A DNA stretch of 33,603 nucleotides from CAYVUI01 sp964454745. Its GTDB lineage: Bacteria; Planctomycetota; Phycisphaerae; Sedimentisphaerales; Anaerohalosphaeraceae. How positions within the stretch are numbered: position 1 is the first letter of the stretch; the number at the start of each line of letters is the position of its first letter. Under the pieces are notes generated by a model. The model worked only from the letters and a program-made list of their open reading frames with translations, ran no database searches and was not told the DNA's origin. The stretch spans positions 1 through 33,603 of the forward strand of contig CAYVUI010000038.1 of assembly GCA_964454745.1 (NCBI GenBank), given 5' to 3'. Below, in pieces: positions 24,321 through 32,556 of this stretch. A program made the position numbers and the translations under genes.

Positions 24321-26036
24321 ATGAAAAAGCGATTGTGTTTAGAATTGATTCTCACTATTTTATTTATTAGCAACTATGCTTTTTGTCAGGCCGCAGAACC
24401 GAATCCAGAGAAGATGTCGTTTGATGGTTTTCTCTGGCCAAACCAGACACCCCATGAATGTCCATTTGAGCAATCAGAGGATATTACAGGAGTTTATTTT
24501 GAAGGTCGCTGCAGTGATTATTATTGCGGAGACACTTTTTATCCGACGTGGGCTGATGATGGGAATTTATATTCACCATTCACGGATGGATGCACGGATG
24601 GAACGTGTGCCTGGTCTGGTTTTCCAACTGAAACCACTGGCAATGCCGTACTGATTGGTGAGGATCCACAACATCTGACAATTAAAAATACGGCTGTCCC
24701 CCAAAAGGGAGCAGCTTATCCGTATGGCGGGCGTTATCCCTGCGGCAGTCTGGTTTATAATGGTATTTGGTATTACGGAACCTATTGTCTTGGTATTACC
24801 AAAACCACAGTGGATGACGGTTATGATTATGGCTGGCCAATCATGGGGCCAATGCCGGGATTCCGGATTTCAAAAGATTACGGCAAGACCTGGATACCTT
24901 CTCCACATTCGGGAGAAAAGCCTTTATTTCCTGAACCTAAAGAATTGTTTGGGCCGGTCAAGATCGGTGCGCCGCACTTTGTTGATTTTGGCCAAAATAT
25001 GGAACACTCCCCGGACGGCAAGGCATACATGGTCTGTATGGGAGCCGAAGAAGATGACCCATTTCCTCGATATTGCAACCTGAGTTGGTGTTCGGCCGAC
25101 CAAATATATCTGATCCGTGTCGTTCCAAGTATTGAAACGATCAATGATGAAAATGCCTATGAGTATTTTGCAGGGCATGACACCAACGGTAAGCCTGCCT
25201 GGACAGACGATTTTAATAAAATGAAACCATTATTGGAGTGGAACAACCACATGGGTTGCGTGACGGTAACATACAACGCACCTTTGAAGAAATACTTTAT
25301 GTGTGTAACCGATGGGTGGCGTAGTCGCTCTAACATGGATTCCTATATCATGGAAGCTGACAGGATTACAGGGCCCTGGCGCATGGTCAGTTATATGCAG
25401 GAGTTTGGCACACAAGGCTACTTTCTGAATTTCCCGTCGAAGTTTACCAGTGACGACGGCAAAACCATGTGGCTCTGCTATTCAGGGAATTTCAGTGGTT
25501 GGCACAGGCAAATACCTCGGATTCCTCCTCATGGCCGATATGGTTTGTGTCTGTATGAGGTAAAGCTGCTTGACAAAGACAAACACCAGTTCATGGCTCT
25601 CGTGGCACAGAAAGACACTGGAAATGTAACATCAAAAGCAATAATCACAGCGAGTTCGACTTTAGCAGGCAGCTCTGTCAAGAATTTAGTAAACGGGAAA
25701 GTCTGCACCGATGCGAAATGCAAAGGCGACCATTGGGTGGCTGCAAACAATGATAATGAACCATGGGTGATGCTTACTTTCGACAAACCACAGGTACTTC
25801 GATCCATGAAAATATACGATTGCCCGCACAGGAAAGATGAGGTCAGGTTTGGAAAGATCCTGTTCAGTAACGGTCATGTAATCCCGGTGCGTATTCCCCA
25901 GCGAAATACTGTTTTTGAAGGCCTGGATGTATTTTGGGGTGACGAGAAAGAAGTCTCCTGGGTCAAAGTTGTATTTGACAAGGTTGAACCGATATCGGCG
26001 AATGTAAGTATATCTGAGGTTATGGTTTTTAAATAA
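24321..26036 (+). CDS. Secreted cysteine-rich beta-propeller protein with C-terminal discoidin-like domain
   Basis: This 571-residue protein has a signal peptide (KKRLCLELILTILFISNYAF). Residues about 30-420 look like a five-bladed beta-propeller of the type shared by GH43/GH117-related and uncharacterised families: 'CGDTFYPTWADDGNLYSPFTDG', 'FRISKDYGKTW', 'EHSPDGKAYMVCMG', 'YNAPLKKYFMCVTDGW' and 'GPWRMVSYMQ' resemble blade motifs with exposed acidic residues. The last 140 residues (ITASSTLAGSSVKNLVNGK... PWVMLTFDKPQVLRSMKIYD... WVKVVFDKV) form an F5/8-type-C (discoidin-like) binding domain. The mature part has about 17 cysteines, unusual for a secreted bacterial enzyme of this size. I do not recognise an assigned glycosidase family, so it is best called a putative glycosidase. 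It sits between the URO-D gene and the second sulfatase. Confidence 0.75.
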   Translation: MKKRLCLELILTILFISNYAFCQAAEPNPEKMSFDGFLWPNQTPHECPFEQSEDITGVYFEGRCSDYYCGDTFYPTWADDGNLYSPFTDGCTDGTCAWSGFPTETTGNAVLIGEDPQHLTIKNTAVPQKGAAYPYGGRYPCGSLVYNGIWYYGTYCLGITKTTVDDGYDYGWPIMGPMPGFRISKDYGKTWIPSPHSGEKPLFPEPKELFGPVKIGAPHFVDFGQNMEHSPDGKAYMVCMGAEEDDPFPRYCNLSWCSADQIYLIRVVPSIETINDENAYEYFAGHDTNGKPAWTDDFNKMKPLLEWNNHMGCVTVTYNAPLKKYFMCVTDGWRSRSNMDSYIMEADRITGPWRMVSYMQEFGTQGYFLNFPSKFTSDDGKTMWLCYSGNFSGWHRQIPRIPPHGRYGLCLYEVKLLDKDKHQFMALVAQKDTGNVTSKAIITASSTLAGSSVKNLVNGKVCTDAKCKGDHWVAANNDNEPWVMLTFDKPQVLRSMKIYDCPHRKDEVRFGKILFSNGHVIPVRIPQRNTVFEGLDVFWGDEKEVSWVKVVFDKVEPISANVSISEVMVFK

Positions 26037-26080
26037 ATCCAAGGTTATCTAAAAAAACTTTGAATGCAATATTGTGAAAA

Positions 26081-26112
26081 GAAACGTTCAAATGAAAGTT
26101 AAAAACGTTTCG
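26081..26112. promoter_or_regulatory. Paired AACGTT palindromes upstream of the second sulfatase
   Basis: GAAACGTTCA (core AACGTT 26083-26088) and AAAACGTTTC (core 26104-26109) are two AACGTT-centred sites exactly 21 bases apart, two helical turns. They lie in the 104-base gap before the sulfatase at 26141. AACGTT-centred palindromes are common LacI-family operator cores. This differs from the ACATGT core found at 15930-16066, so a second regulator may act here. Confidence 0.42.
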
Positions 26113-26140
26113 TCATAAGCTCGAAACAAAGGGAGAAGCT

Positions 26141-27643
26141 ATGAACAGTAGAAGAGATTTCTTGAAGCTGGCAGGTTCAACAGTTGCGGCAATGTCCCTG
26201 CCGGGGCTGATGGGTATGGCAAAACCCGTTCCGAAAAAGAAGCCCAATATCATTTTTATTCTTGCAGATGACCTGGGCAATCATGACCTGAGTTGCTGCG
26301 GCAGTGAACTTTACCAAACGCCGAATATCGACCGCCTGGCCATGGAAGGGATGTATTTCAGTAACGCGCATGCACCGTTTCCCACCTGCGCACCGAGCAG
26401 GATGTCAATCGTAACGGGAAAGTATCCCGCGCGTCTGGGCTGCTGGGGGCACGGGATGCTCGGCGGCGTGAAACAGGGCAAAATCAATCTCCCTACCGAA
26501 GAAATCACGTACGCGGAAGAATTTAAACAAGCGGGCTACCTGACCGGGCATATCGGAAAATGGCATTGCGGTGAGGAAGGACACATGCCGCAGGACCAGG
26601 GATATGACTATGTCTATGGCGCCAATGATTTCTGCTGTATCGGCAGTTATTATTATCCTTTCCAGGCCCTGGAAAGACATCCCCAGGCAAGACTCGACCT
26701 CGATGACCTCGATGAGGCAGATAAAAGTAAACATCTTACCCAGATCCTCTCAGAAAAAGTCGTTGATTTTATCTTCGAGAATAAAGACAAACCTTTTATT
26801 TTGGATTACTGGGACTACGCTCCTCATCACCCGCTGGAGGCAGACGAAGACAAAATCGAAAAATATAAAAATCTGATCGGCCCGAATTGTCGACAGAAAA
26901 ATCCCGGATATGCTGCCCTGGTCGAACATTATGACCAGGCCGTTGGAAGAGTGCTGGACGCCGTTGAAAATGCAGGCATCGCTGACAACACCATCATTAT
27001 TTTCACCAGCGATAACGGCGGCGCTACGTATCATTCCACAGATACAGGAAGATTCAATCATCTGCCGATAACCTCCAATTACCCGCTGCGAGATGGGAAA
27101 CACAGCCAGTATTACGGGGGAACCCGTGTGCCCACATTTGTCAAATGGCCCGGGGTGACAAAGGCAGGTTCCATTTGTGACGAACGAATCATCGGCTTCG
27201 ATTTTTACCCCACAATGCTGAGTATGGCAGGGATCAAAGCTCAGCAAAAGCAGAAGAAAAAGATGGATGGCATTGACATTACACCTTTATTAAAAAATCC
27301 GGAAAAGGAGTTAAATCCGCGTGCCTTTCACTGGTTGAGATACCCCAGGGCCGACCGCTATCATGAAGGGGTGATCCCCTCAAAAGGACCATGCGGAACC
27401 ATACTCAAAGGAGATTGGAAGCTGGTGGAATTCCAGGAAACATTGTACGGACAAAAACAGACTTTTGAGCTGTATAATGTCAAAAATGATATTTCTGAAA
27501 AAATGAATCTGGCAGACAAAATGCCCGAAAAAGTTGAAGAACTCAAAAAAGAGATGTACCGCTGGAGAAGAGAGGTCGGTGTGCCCGTCAGCAGCCTTGA
27601 ATTGTACAGGCAGGTATTACAGAATGAAGAAAAGACCGATTGA
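26141..27643 (+). CDS. S1-family sulfatase, Tat-exported (second copy type)
   Basis: This 500-residue formylglycine-dependent sulfatase has a classical twin-arginine leader, MNSRRDFLKLAGSTVAAMSL. NIIFILADDLGNHDLSCCGS carries metal-ligand aspartates, and FPTCAPSRMSIVTGK carries the modifiable Cys83 in a CxPxR motif. 'HIGKWHCGEEGH', 'FTSDNGGATYHS' and 'LRDGKHSQYYGGTRVPTFVKWPG' complete the active-site series. It differs enough from the sulfatase at 19300-20832 (CAPSR against CSPTR, KWHCG against KWHLG) to suggest another subfamily and a different sulfate position. Ribosome site GGGAGAAGCT precedes the ATG. It begins a tightly spaced group with GH95 and GH57 and may have its own control through the paired AACGTT sites upstream. 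Confidence 0.95.
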   Translation: MNSRRDFLKLAGSTVAAMSLPGLMGMAKPVPKKKPNIIFILADDLGNHDLSCCGSELYQTPNIDRLAMEGMYFSNAHAPFPTCAPSRMSIVTGKYPARLGCWGHGMLGGVKQGKINLPTEEITYAEEFKQAGYLTGHIGKWHCGEEGHMPQDQGYDYVYGANDFCCIGSYYYPFQALERHPQARLDLDDLDEADKSKHLTQILSEKVVDFIFENKDKPFILDYWDYAPHHPLEADEDKIEKYKNLIGPNCRQKNPGYAALVEHYDQAVGRVLDAVENAGIADNTIIIFTSDNGGATYHSTDTGRFNHLPITSNYPLRDGKHSQYYGGTRVPTFVKWPGVTKAGSICDERIIGFDFYPTMLSMAGIKAQQKQKKKMDGIDITPLLKNPEKELNPRAFHWLRYPRADRYHEGVIPSKGPCGTILKGDWKLVEFQETLYGQKQTFELYNVKNDISEKMNLADKMPEKVEELKKEMYRWRREVGVPVSSLELYRQVLQNEEKTD

Positions 27644-27666
27644 GTCGACAGTAACAGGAATTATTG

Positions 27667-29934
27667 ATGTGGTATGATAAACCCGCGTCCAGGTGGCTCG
27701 AAGCATTGCCCGTCGGCAACGGCAGACTCGGTGCGATGATATTCGGTGATATCAGCCGTGAAAAGGTCATTCTTGATGAGAAAACCGTATGGGCCGGTTA
27801 CCCGTCGGACAACAATAAGCAATCACATTCTCAACTGGACAGCCTGCGCAGACTGATTTTTTCCGGGCAGGTTGAAAAGGCCAAACAGCTTACCCAGCAG
27901 CATTTCACAGGAAAACCCTGCGGATTCGGAACCCATCTCCGTGCAGGCACATTATGGATTGATACCGGTCATTCAACCTGCGACCCCGGCTCTTATAAAA
28001 GAAAACTTGACCTCAATACCGCCATCGTCTCGACAGAATACTCAATACACGGCACCCGGTATTTCCGGGAAGCATTTGCTTCATATATCGATCAGGTAAT
28101 CGTAATGCATTTCCGGTCGGAGAACTCTGCCGGGATCAATCTCACACTGGCTTTGGAAAGTGAGAATGAGAATATTGCATCCATCGCGGATCATGACATT
28201 CTCACGTTAACAGGCAAGTGCCGGGAGGATGGCGTTGATTTTGCAATATCATTAAAAGCCATCTCTAAGGGCGGAACCATAACTGCTTCTGACGGCAAAC
28301 TGAACGTGCGCAACGCCGACACAGTGACAGTACTGGCGGATAGTAATACCAGCTTCACGGCAAAAGACTTCCTGGAGATTTGCAATAAAAATCTAATTAA
28401 CGCCTCCAAAATGAACTTCGAACAGCTTCGCACCAATCATCTTTCAGATTATCAGCCGCTTTATGACCGCGTGGAACTTTCACTGGGCGATGATACCTCC
28501 AAAGAGAATGTCCCGACCGACCAAAGGCTAAAAGCCCTTCAGCAGGGAGACATGGACAATGCCCTGATCGCTGAGTTTTTTCAATACGGACGTTATCTGC
28601 TGATCTCCAGTTCACGGCCCGGCACATGGCCCGCCCATCTTCAGGGGATTTGGAATGACAATATCGCCGCAAACATGCCGTGGACCTGTGACTACCACCT
28701 TGATATCAACACCCAAATGAACTACTGGCCCGCAGAAGTCTGCAACCTTTCCGTATGTCATGAGCCTTTGTTTGATTTTGTTGAATCGTTACGTGAACCG
28801 GGCCGAGTAACCGCCAGGAGCTATTACGATTGTCCAGGCTGGGTAGCACATGTCTTTACAAATCTCTGGGGATATACCGCACCCGGATACGAAGAACGCT
28901 GGGGACTGCACGTCACCGGCGGCCTTTGGATCGCCTTGCACCTGGCCGACCATTATGACTTCACAGGAGATCAAGAGTTTTTAAAAACACGTGCATACCC
29001 GGTTCTAAAAGAGGCCGCGGAATTCTTCCTGGCATTCCTGACAGAACACCCGGAACATGGATGGCTGGTAACCTGTCCGTCTATTTCACCGGAGAATATT
29101 TACAGAACCAAAGACGGCCAGAAAGCCAGCGTCACTGCCGGACCGACTTGCGACAATATTCTTTTACGAAGATTATTCGGCTTTTGCATAAAGGCATCCA
29201 AAATTCTCGATATGGATCCTGATTTTCAGAACAAACTCCTATCCGCCATAGAGAAGCTTGCTCCGTATCAAATCGGCAAAGACGGGCGTTTGCTGGAGTG
29301 GATCGAGGAATACGAGGAACCCGAGCCCAACCACCGCCACACGTCTCACCTGCTTGGACTGTTTCCGTTTGCAGAGATCACACCGGAAGAGAAACAACTC
29401 GCCCAGGCCGCTGCCAAAGTGCTCAATTTTAAAATGAGCCTTCCGGACTGGGAGGATACCGAGTGGTGCCGAGCATGGAATATCTGCTTCTATGCAAGGT
29501 TGTTAGACACGCAAAAAGCTCTCGAAAACGTCAAAGGCCTGCTCAATATCACAGAGGACAACCTGTTGACTTTCTCTCCCCCTCATGGCGGATCCACAGA
29601 AAATATTTTTGTTCTTGACGGAAACACCGGCACCGCAGCCGGCATCGCTGAAATGCTCCTGCAAAGCCATAACGGCATCATCCATCTTCTCCCGTGCCTG
29701 CCCGATCAATGGCCTCAGGGATATATAAAAGGACTGCGGGCTCGCGGCGGATTTGAAGTAGACATTGATTGGAAAAACAATAAAATATCAAATGTGAAAA
29801 TTAAATCTTTTCTAAGCAATACTTGCAAATTAAGATACAATAATACGGAAACTGTTTTTGAAACAGAAAGAAATTGTGATTATTTCCTAAGAAATGATCT
29901 GCAGCTTGTCGACAGAAAAATCAATAACCACTAA
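27667..29934 (+). CDS. GH95 family alpha-L-fucosidase (or alpha-L-galactosidase), cytosolic
   Basis: This 755-residue inverting glycosidase removes alpha-L-fucose or related sugars. The opening MWYDKPASRWLEALPVGNGRLGAMIFG is diagnostic for GH95. The (alpha/alpha)6 barrel contains DINTQMNYWPAEVCNLS (about residues 346-362), CPSISPENIY with the expected general acid Glu (about 476), HRHTSHLLGLFP, and LDGNTGTAAGIAEMLLQSH with the conserved Asp (about 651). In the characterised bifidobacterial enzyme two Asn residues activate the water. Here the first of that pair appears to be Asp (DIN instead of NIN), to be verified by alignment. There is no signal peptide, so it probably works on imported oligosaccharides. 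ATG 27667 with AGGA upstream is preferred over TTG 27664. It follows the sulfatase by 23 bases and precedes GH57 by 14. Confidence 0.94.
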   Translation: MWYDKPASRWLEALPVGNGRLGAMIFGDISREKVILDEKTVWAGYPSDNNKQSHSQLDSLRRLIFSGQVEKAKQLTQQHFTGKPCGFGTHLRAGTLWIDTGHSTCDPGSYKRKLDLNTAIVSTEYSIHGTRYFREAFASYIDQVIVMHFRSENSAGINLTLALESENENIASIADHDILTLTGKCREDGVDFAISLKAISKGGTITASDGKLNVRNADTVTVLADSNTSFTAKDFLEICNKNLINASKMNFEQLRTNHLSDYQPLYDRVELSLGDDTSKENVPTDQRLKALQQGDMDNALIAEFFQYGRYLLISSSRPGTWPAHLQGIWNDNIAANMPWTCDYHLDINTQMNYWPAEVCNLSVCHEPLFDFVESLREPGRVTARSYYDCPGWVAHVFTNLWGYTAPGYEERWGLHVTGGLWIALHLADHYDFTGDQEFLKTRAYPVLKEAAEFFLAFLTEHPEHGWLVTCPSISPENIYRTKDGQKASVTAGPTCDNILLRRLFGFCIKASKILDMDPDFQNKLLSAIEKLAPYQIGKDGRLLEWIEEYEEPEPNHRHTSHLLGLFPFAEITPEEKQLAQAAAKVLNFKMSLPDWEDTEWCRAWNICFYARLLDTQKALENVKGLLNITEDNLLTFSPPHGGSTENIFVLDGNTGTAAGIAEMLLQSHNGIIHLLPCLPDQWPQGYIKGLRARGGFEVDIDWKNNKISNVKIKSFLSNTCKLRYNNTETVFETERNCDYFLRNDLQLVDRKINNH

Positions 29935-29948
29935 ATCAGGGATATGCA

Positions 29949-31505
29949 ATGAAATACATTACAATCTTCCATGCAAATCTGAACTACGCCTATTTGACAC
30001 CGGATCGTTACGAATTTGTGATTCGCACCGCCTATGAGATGACCATTGACACGATGCGGGAAGTTTTTCCGGATACGCAATATGTTTTTGAAGCATCCGG
30101 TTATACGCTCGAAGAAATCGCTCAAAGAACTCCGGATGTTTTGGAAAAACTCAAAGACGCCATTGCACAGGGGCAATGCGAGTTTATGGGTTCTCCCTAT
30201 GCTCATCCGATGCTGCCCAATTTCCCGGAAGAAGACGGCCTGTGGTCGCTGAAATTTTCAAATAAAGTTTACAAAAAATACCTTGGCCTCCAGCCCAAAA
30301 GCTTCTGGAACCCGGAATGCGGCTGGAGAAGTTATATCCCCAGCCAGGTTGCACAAGCAGGATACAAAAATCTCGTTGCTGACTTTGAAGCCTACAGCAT
30401 TGCCAAAAAACCGGACGGCACCCCACAAAGGCCTGAGATATACGATGTCGAATATTCAGAGGAAAAGAAATTCTATAACTTTGGCTTCAAATACGAACTG
30501 CCCGGCGATGAAAAGGCGTTGCACTTCCCATTCTCCGATGTAGTAGGCGGCAATGGCCAACTCAGGACATTTCTTCGAAGTGACCGTGTTTGCCAGTTTG
30601 GGGTCAGATATTTCATGGATATGGAAGGATATTCACTCGATGAGTATATGGCACTGGTCAAAAAATACTCACATCAACAACAAGACGAACCTGAGGGTGC
30701 GCTGGTCATTTTTGCCGATGATGCTGAATATATCGGCACCAACGGCTGGTTCAAGCTCAAATTCCAGAACCAACCGGATAATGTGTTTGAAGCGGTAGCA
30801 ACCGCGCGGGAAAAACTGATATCTTTAATTACCGAATGTAAAAAACTGGGCACTTTTACGACATTCGATGCCGCCTGCAATGATCTGCCCCCGATTGAGG
30901 AAACCCTGTATTTTGATGACGATGCCGCATGGCATGGTGCCAGGGCTTCTGTTTGGGCCGAAACTCCCATGGCAAGGCTGCTTCGTCCCTGGCAGGATTT
31001 AGTACGTGAAAAGCTGTATGCTGTTGCAGATAAGCTCGATGAAAGCGAGAAAACCAGAGTATGGTATCACCTGACCAATTCGTATAATTCTGACGGCCAG
31101 TGGCCGCCAACCTTGCCGGACGCTCCGCATATCATACACCCCTTCAATTATGAGTACTGCTTTGAGAACCTCCTCGCGGCAGAGCTGATTGTAGGCGGAG
31201 TGGACCGTTCAAGGCTTGAAACCGATCCAGTAGTGACTCTGAAAGAAATCCTGACGATCCAGCAGGACCTTGTCCTTGAAAAAGCTGAAAGGCTCATAAA
31301 AGAGGCCGGCAGCCAGCAGGCACAGGCCGCAAAAAAGGCAAAAGCCATGATTTTAAGTTCTCGAGATTATTCTTCGATGAACCTGTCCGGCTTTAAGGTT
31401 CTTTATCCTTCAGAATACACAATACGGGCAAATGCACTGAATGAAGCGAGAAGACTGGTAGGCGGAATCAAAATCGAGGAAGTTACAACGAGTATGGAGA
31501 AATAA
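29949..31505 (+). CDS. GH57-type glycoside hydrolase, cytosolic
   Basis: This 518-residue protein has the GH57/GH38 seven-stranded barrel signatures. 'GQCEFMGSPYAHPMLP' (residues 75-90) matches conserved region 2. 'SFWNPECGWRSYIP' holds the predicted nucleophile Glu123. 'ALVIFADDAEYIG' holds the candidate acid/base Asp (257 or 258). The usual first motif, HQP, is replaced by HAN (FHANLNYAYL), so this is an atypical branch. Known GH57 enzymes act on alpha-glucans or alpha-galactosides, and some short members are uncharacterised. The position 14 bases after GH95 suggests it finishes oligosaccharide breakdown or remodelling in the same pathway. No signal peptide is present. The C-terminal 250 residues are helical, as in family relatives. 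It is the last gene of the rightward operon; I see no terminator behind it. Confidence 0.82.
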   Translation: MKYITIFHANLNYAYLTPDRYEFVIRTAYEMTIDTMREVFPDTQYVFEASGYTLEEIAQRTPDVLEKLKDAIAQGQCEFMGSPYAHPMLPNFPEEDGLWSLKFSNKVYKKYLGLQPKSFWNPECGWRSYIPSQVAQAGYKNLVADFEAYSIAKKPDGTPQRPEIYDVEYSEEKKFYNFGFKYELPGDEKALHFPFSDVVGGNGQLRTFLRSDRVCQFGVRYFMDMEGYSLDEYMALVKKYSHQQQDEPEGALVIFADDAEYIGTNGWFKLKFQNQPDNVFEAVATAREKLISLITECKKLGTFTTFDAACNDLPPIEETLYFDDDAAWHGARASVWAETPMARLLRPWQDLVREKLYAVADKLDESEKTRVWYHLTNSYNSDGQWPPTLPDAPHIIHPFNYEYCFENLLAAELIVGGVDRSRLETDPVVTLKEILTIQQDLVLEKAERLIKEAGSQQAQAAKKAKAMILSSRDYSSMNLSGFKVLYPSEYTIRANALNEARRLVGGIKIEEVTTSMEK

Positions 31506-31561
31506 CGTAAAGTGGCGAAAAATAAGGAAATGATTGAGACAAACTTGCAGCCAGCCGCTAA

Positions 31562-31861
31562 GCCTTTTCTTGCAAAAAGCCAAAAACACAAACAAGCACA
31601 ACTCTTTATATTACAATAGCTTACCCACTGGGCCCGGGGGGACCCGAACTTTCAAATACAAAACCGCCGCAACCTATTGAAAAGACAAGCACTTACAGCA
31701 ATCAGGCAAAAAAGCAAACTTCGCCGAGGGTGCAAAATCGGGTGCATCAATCTGGATTTCAGCCTGAATTGAAGCAAATCATCAACGCATGGCCCAGCCT
31801 GAATCCAGACCAGAAGCGGCAAATCCTCAACGTCATCAAAGAAGCGGCAGAGGCCCGCTGA
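31562..31861 (+). pseudogene. Start-less frame resembling the C-terminal tail of a planctomycete tyrosine recombinase
   Basis: The frame opens after TAA at 31559-31561 and ends at TGA 31859. It contains 'AYPLGPGGPELSNTK', a low-complexity linker, then 'FQPELKQIINAWPSLNPDQ' and 'KRQILNVIKEAAEAR'. The pattern 'EL..II.AWP.L....K..I...I' is one I associate with short tails that follow integrase genes in planctomycete genomes. There is no ATG, no ribosome site and no catalytic domain upstream, where the GH57 gene ends instead. I read it as the remnant of an integrase gene whose body was lost, or a recombination scar. The family link is from memory of such tails and is uncertain. Confidence 0.35.
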
Positions 31862-31893
31862 ATTCACTAATTATTTTAACAGGAGAAATCAAC

Positions 31894-32190
31894 ATGCAGA
31901 CAGCAATTGAGAGGGTGGCACGTGATGAAATGGATTGTCCCGTCAATCAGATCGAGCGTGTCCTGGATGACGATCCGGTAACTGACAGGATTATGCTGAA
32001 ATTTAATTCGCTGTCCACCGAAACCAGTTTGGCTTTGGTGGCGTATTTCAAGCTTGAGGCCTCGAACCAAGAGATCGCTCGAAAAGTCCAGCGGATGTTT
32101 TATGAGATCGAGCCTATCCTGCTGAACGAACGGCCAGAGCAGGACAAGATTCTTGCTGAACTGCGAGGCATGACGGCGGTGTTAGGTTAG
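31894..32190 (+). CDS. Small protein of unknown function
   Basis: This 98-residue predicted cytosolic protein starts at ATG 31894 with a strong AGGAG eight bases upstream; the longer in-frame opening at 31789 overlaps the recombinase-tail frame and has no ribosome site. The sequence is acidic and mostly helical (MQTAIERVARDEMD..., LALVAYFKLEASNQEIARKVQRMFYEIE...). There is no membrane segment or signal peptide. I do not recognise a family. It follows the recombinase-like tail by 32 bases and precedes an intrinsic terminator, so it looks like a genuine small gene of an accessory module. Confidence 0.6.
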   Translation: MQTAIERVARDEMDCPVNQIERVLDDDPVTDRIMLKFNSLSTETSLALVAYFKLEASNQEIARKVQRMFYEIEPILLNERPEQDKILAELRGMTAVLG

Positions 32191-32193
32191 CAT

Positions 32194-32315
32194 CTTAGCA
32201 TTTAGCAGTGGCTTAACATTAGCATTGCAAAGGCGGTCAGATTCGGTCTGATCGTCTTTTTTCTGTGACTATGCTAATATGCTAAGCTTATGCGCTATCC
32301 GTGCTAAATGCTAAG
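32194..32315. repeat. Concentric TTAGCA / TGCTAA inverted repeats around a terminator
   Basis: CTTAGCATTTAGCA (32194-32207) and TGCTAAATGCTAAG (32302-32315) are exact 14-base inverted repeats. Inside them ATTAGCAT (32218-32225) and ATGCTAAT (32271-32278) are also inverted. Overall three TTAGCA copies lie left of the terminator and four TGCTAA copies lie right of it. In this 366-base stretch without a gene (32191-32556) I see nothing else firm beyond a C-rich run (about 32370-32393) and AT-rich sequence. Confidence 0.75.
32232..32262 (+). terminator. Rho-independent terminator after the small unknown gene
   Basis: GGCGGTCAGA (32232-32241), loop TTCGG, TCTGATCGTC (32247-32256) form a ten-base stem with two G-U pairs, followed by six T residues. 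It lies 42 bases after the stop codon of the 98-residue protein. Confidence 0.85.
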
Positions 32316-32556
32316 TACGGTTGACAAGCAGGAAATGTTTACTTCGGGAGTGCTGCTAAATTTTTTACCAGACCCCCCTCCCCTAACCCTCCGGGTACTT
32401 TAACTTACTTTAAGAAAATTGATAGCATTTTCAAGATACACGATCACACATGTCCACTTATGTCGCCATAAACTATAATGAATTCATTCCAATGCTAATG
32501 ATTGTACCCTAAGAAGAATATTCTCTTTATTTTAGGTGGTGAAATTAACATTTTAA

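Noticed and set aside
31621..31655. A GC-rich stretch resembling part of a tRNA T-arm
   Set aside because: There is no acceptor stem, anticodon arm or full cloverleaf around it; it reads as part of the recombinase-tail frame.
31789..31893. An N-terminal extension of the 98-residue unknown protein
   Set aside because: It overlaps the end of the recombinase-like tail in another frame and has no ribosome site; ATG 31894 has AGGAG.
32181..32217. GTTAGGT and GCTTAAC as integron attC core sites
   Set aside because: They match the GTTRRRY and RYYYAAC patterns but occur in the wrong order, and no second core site or cassette array was found. The surrounding inverted repeats are reported separately.
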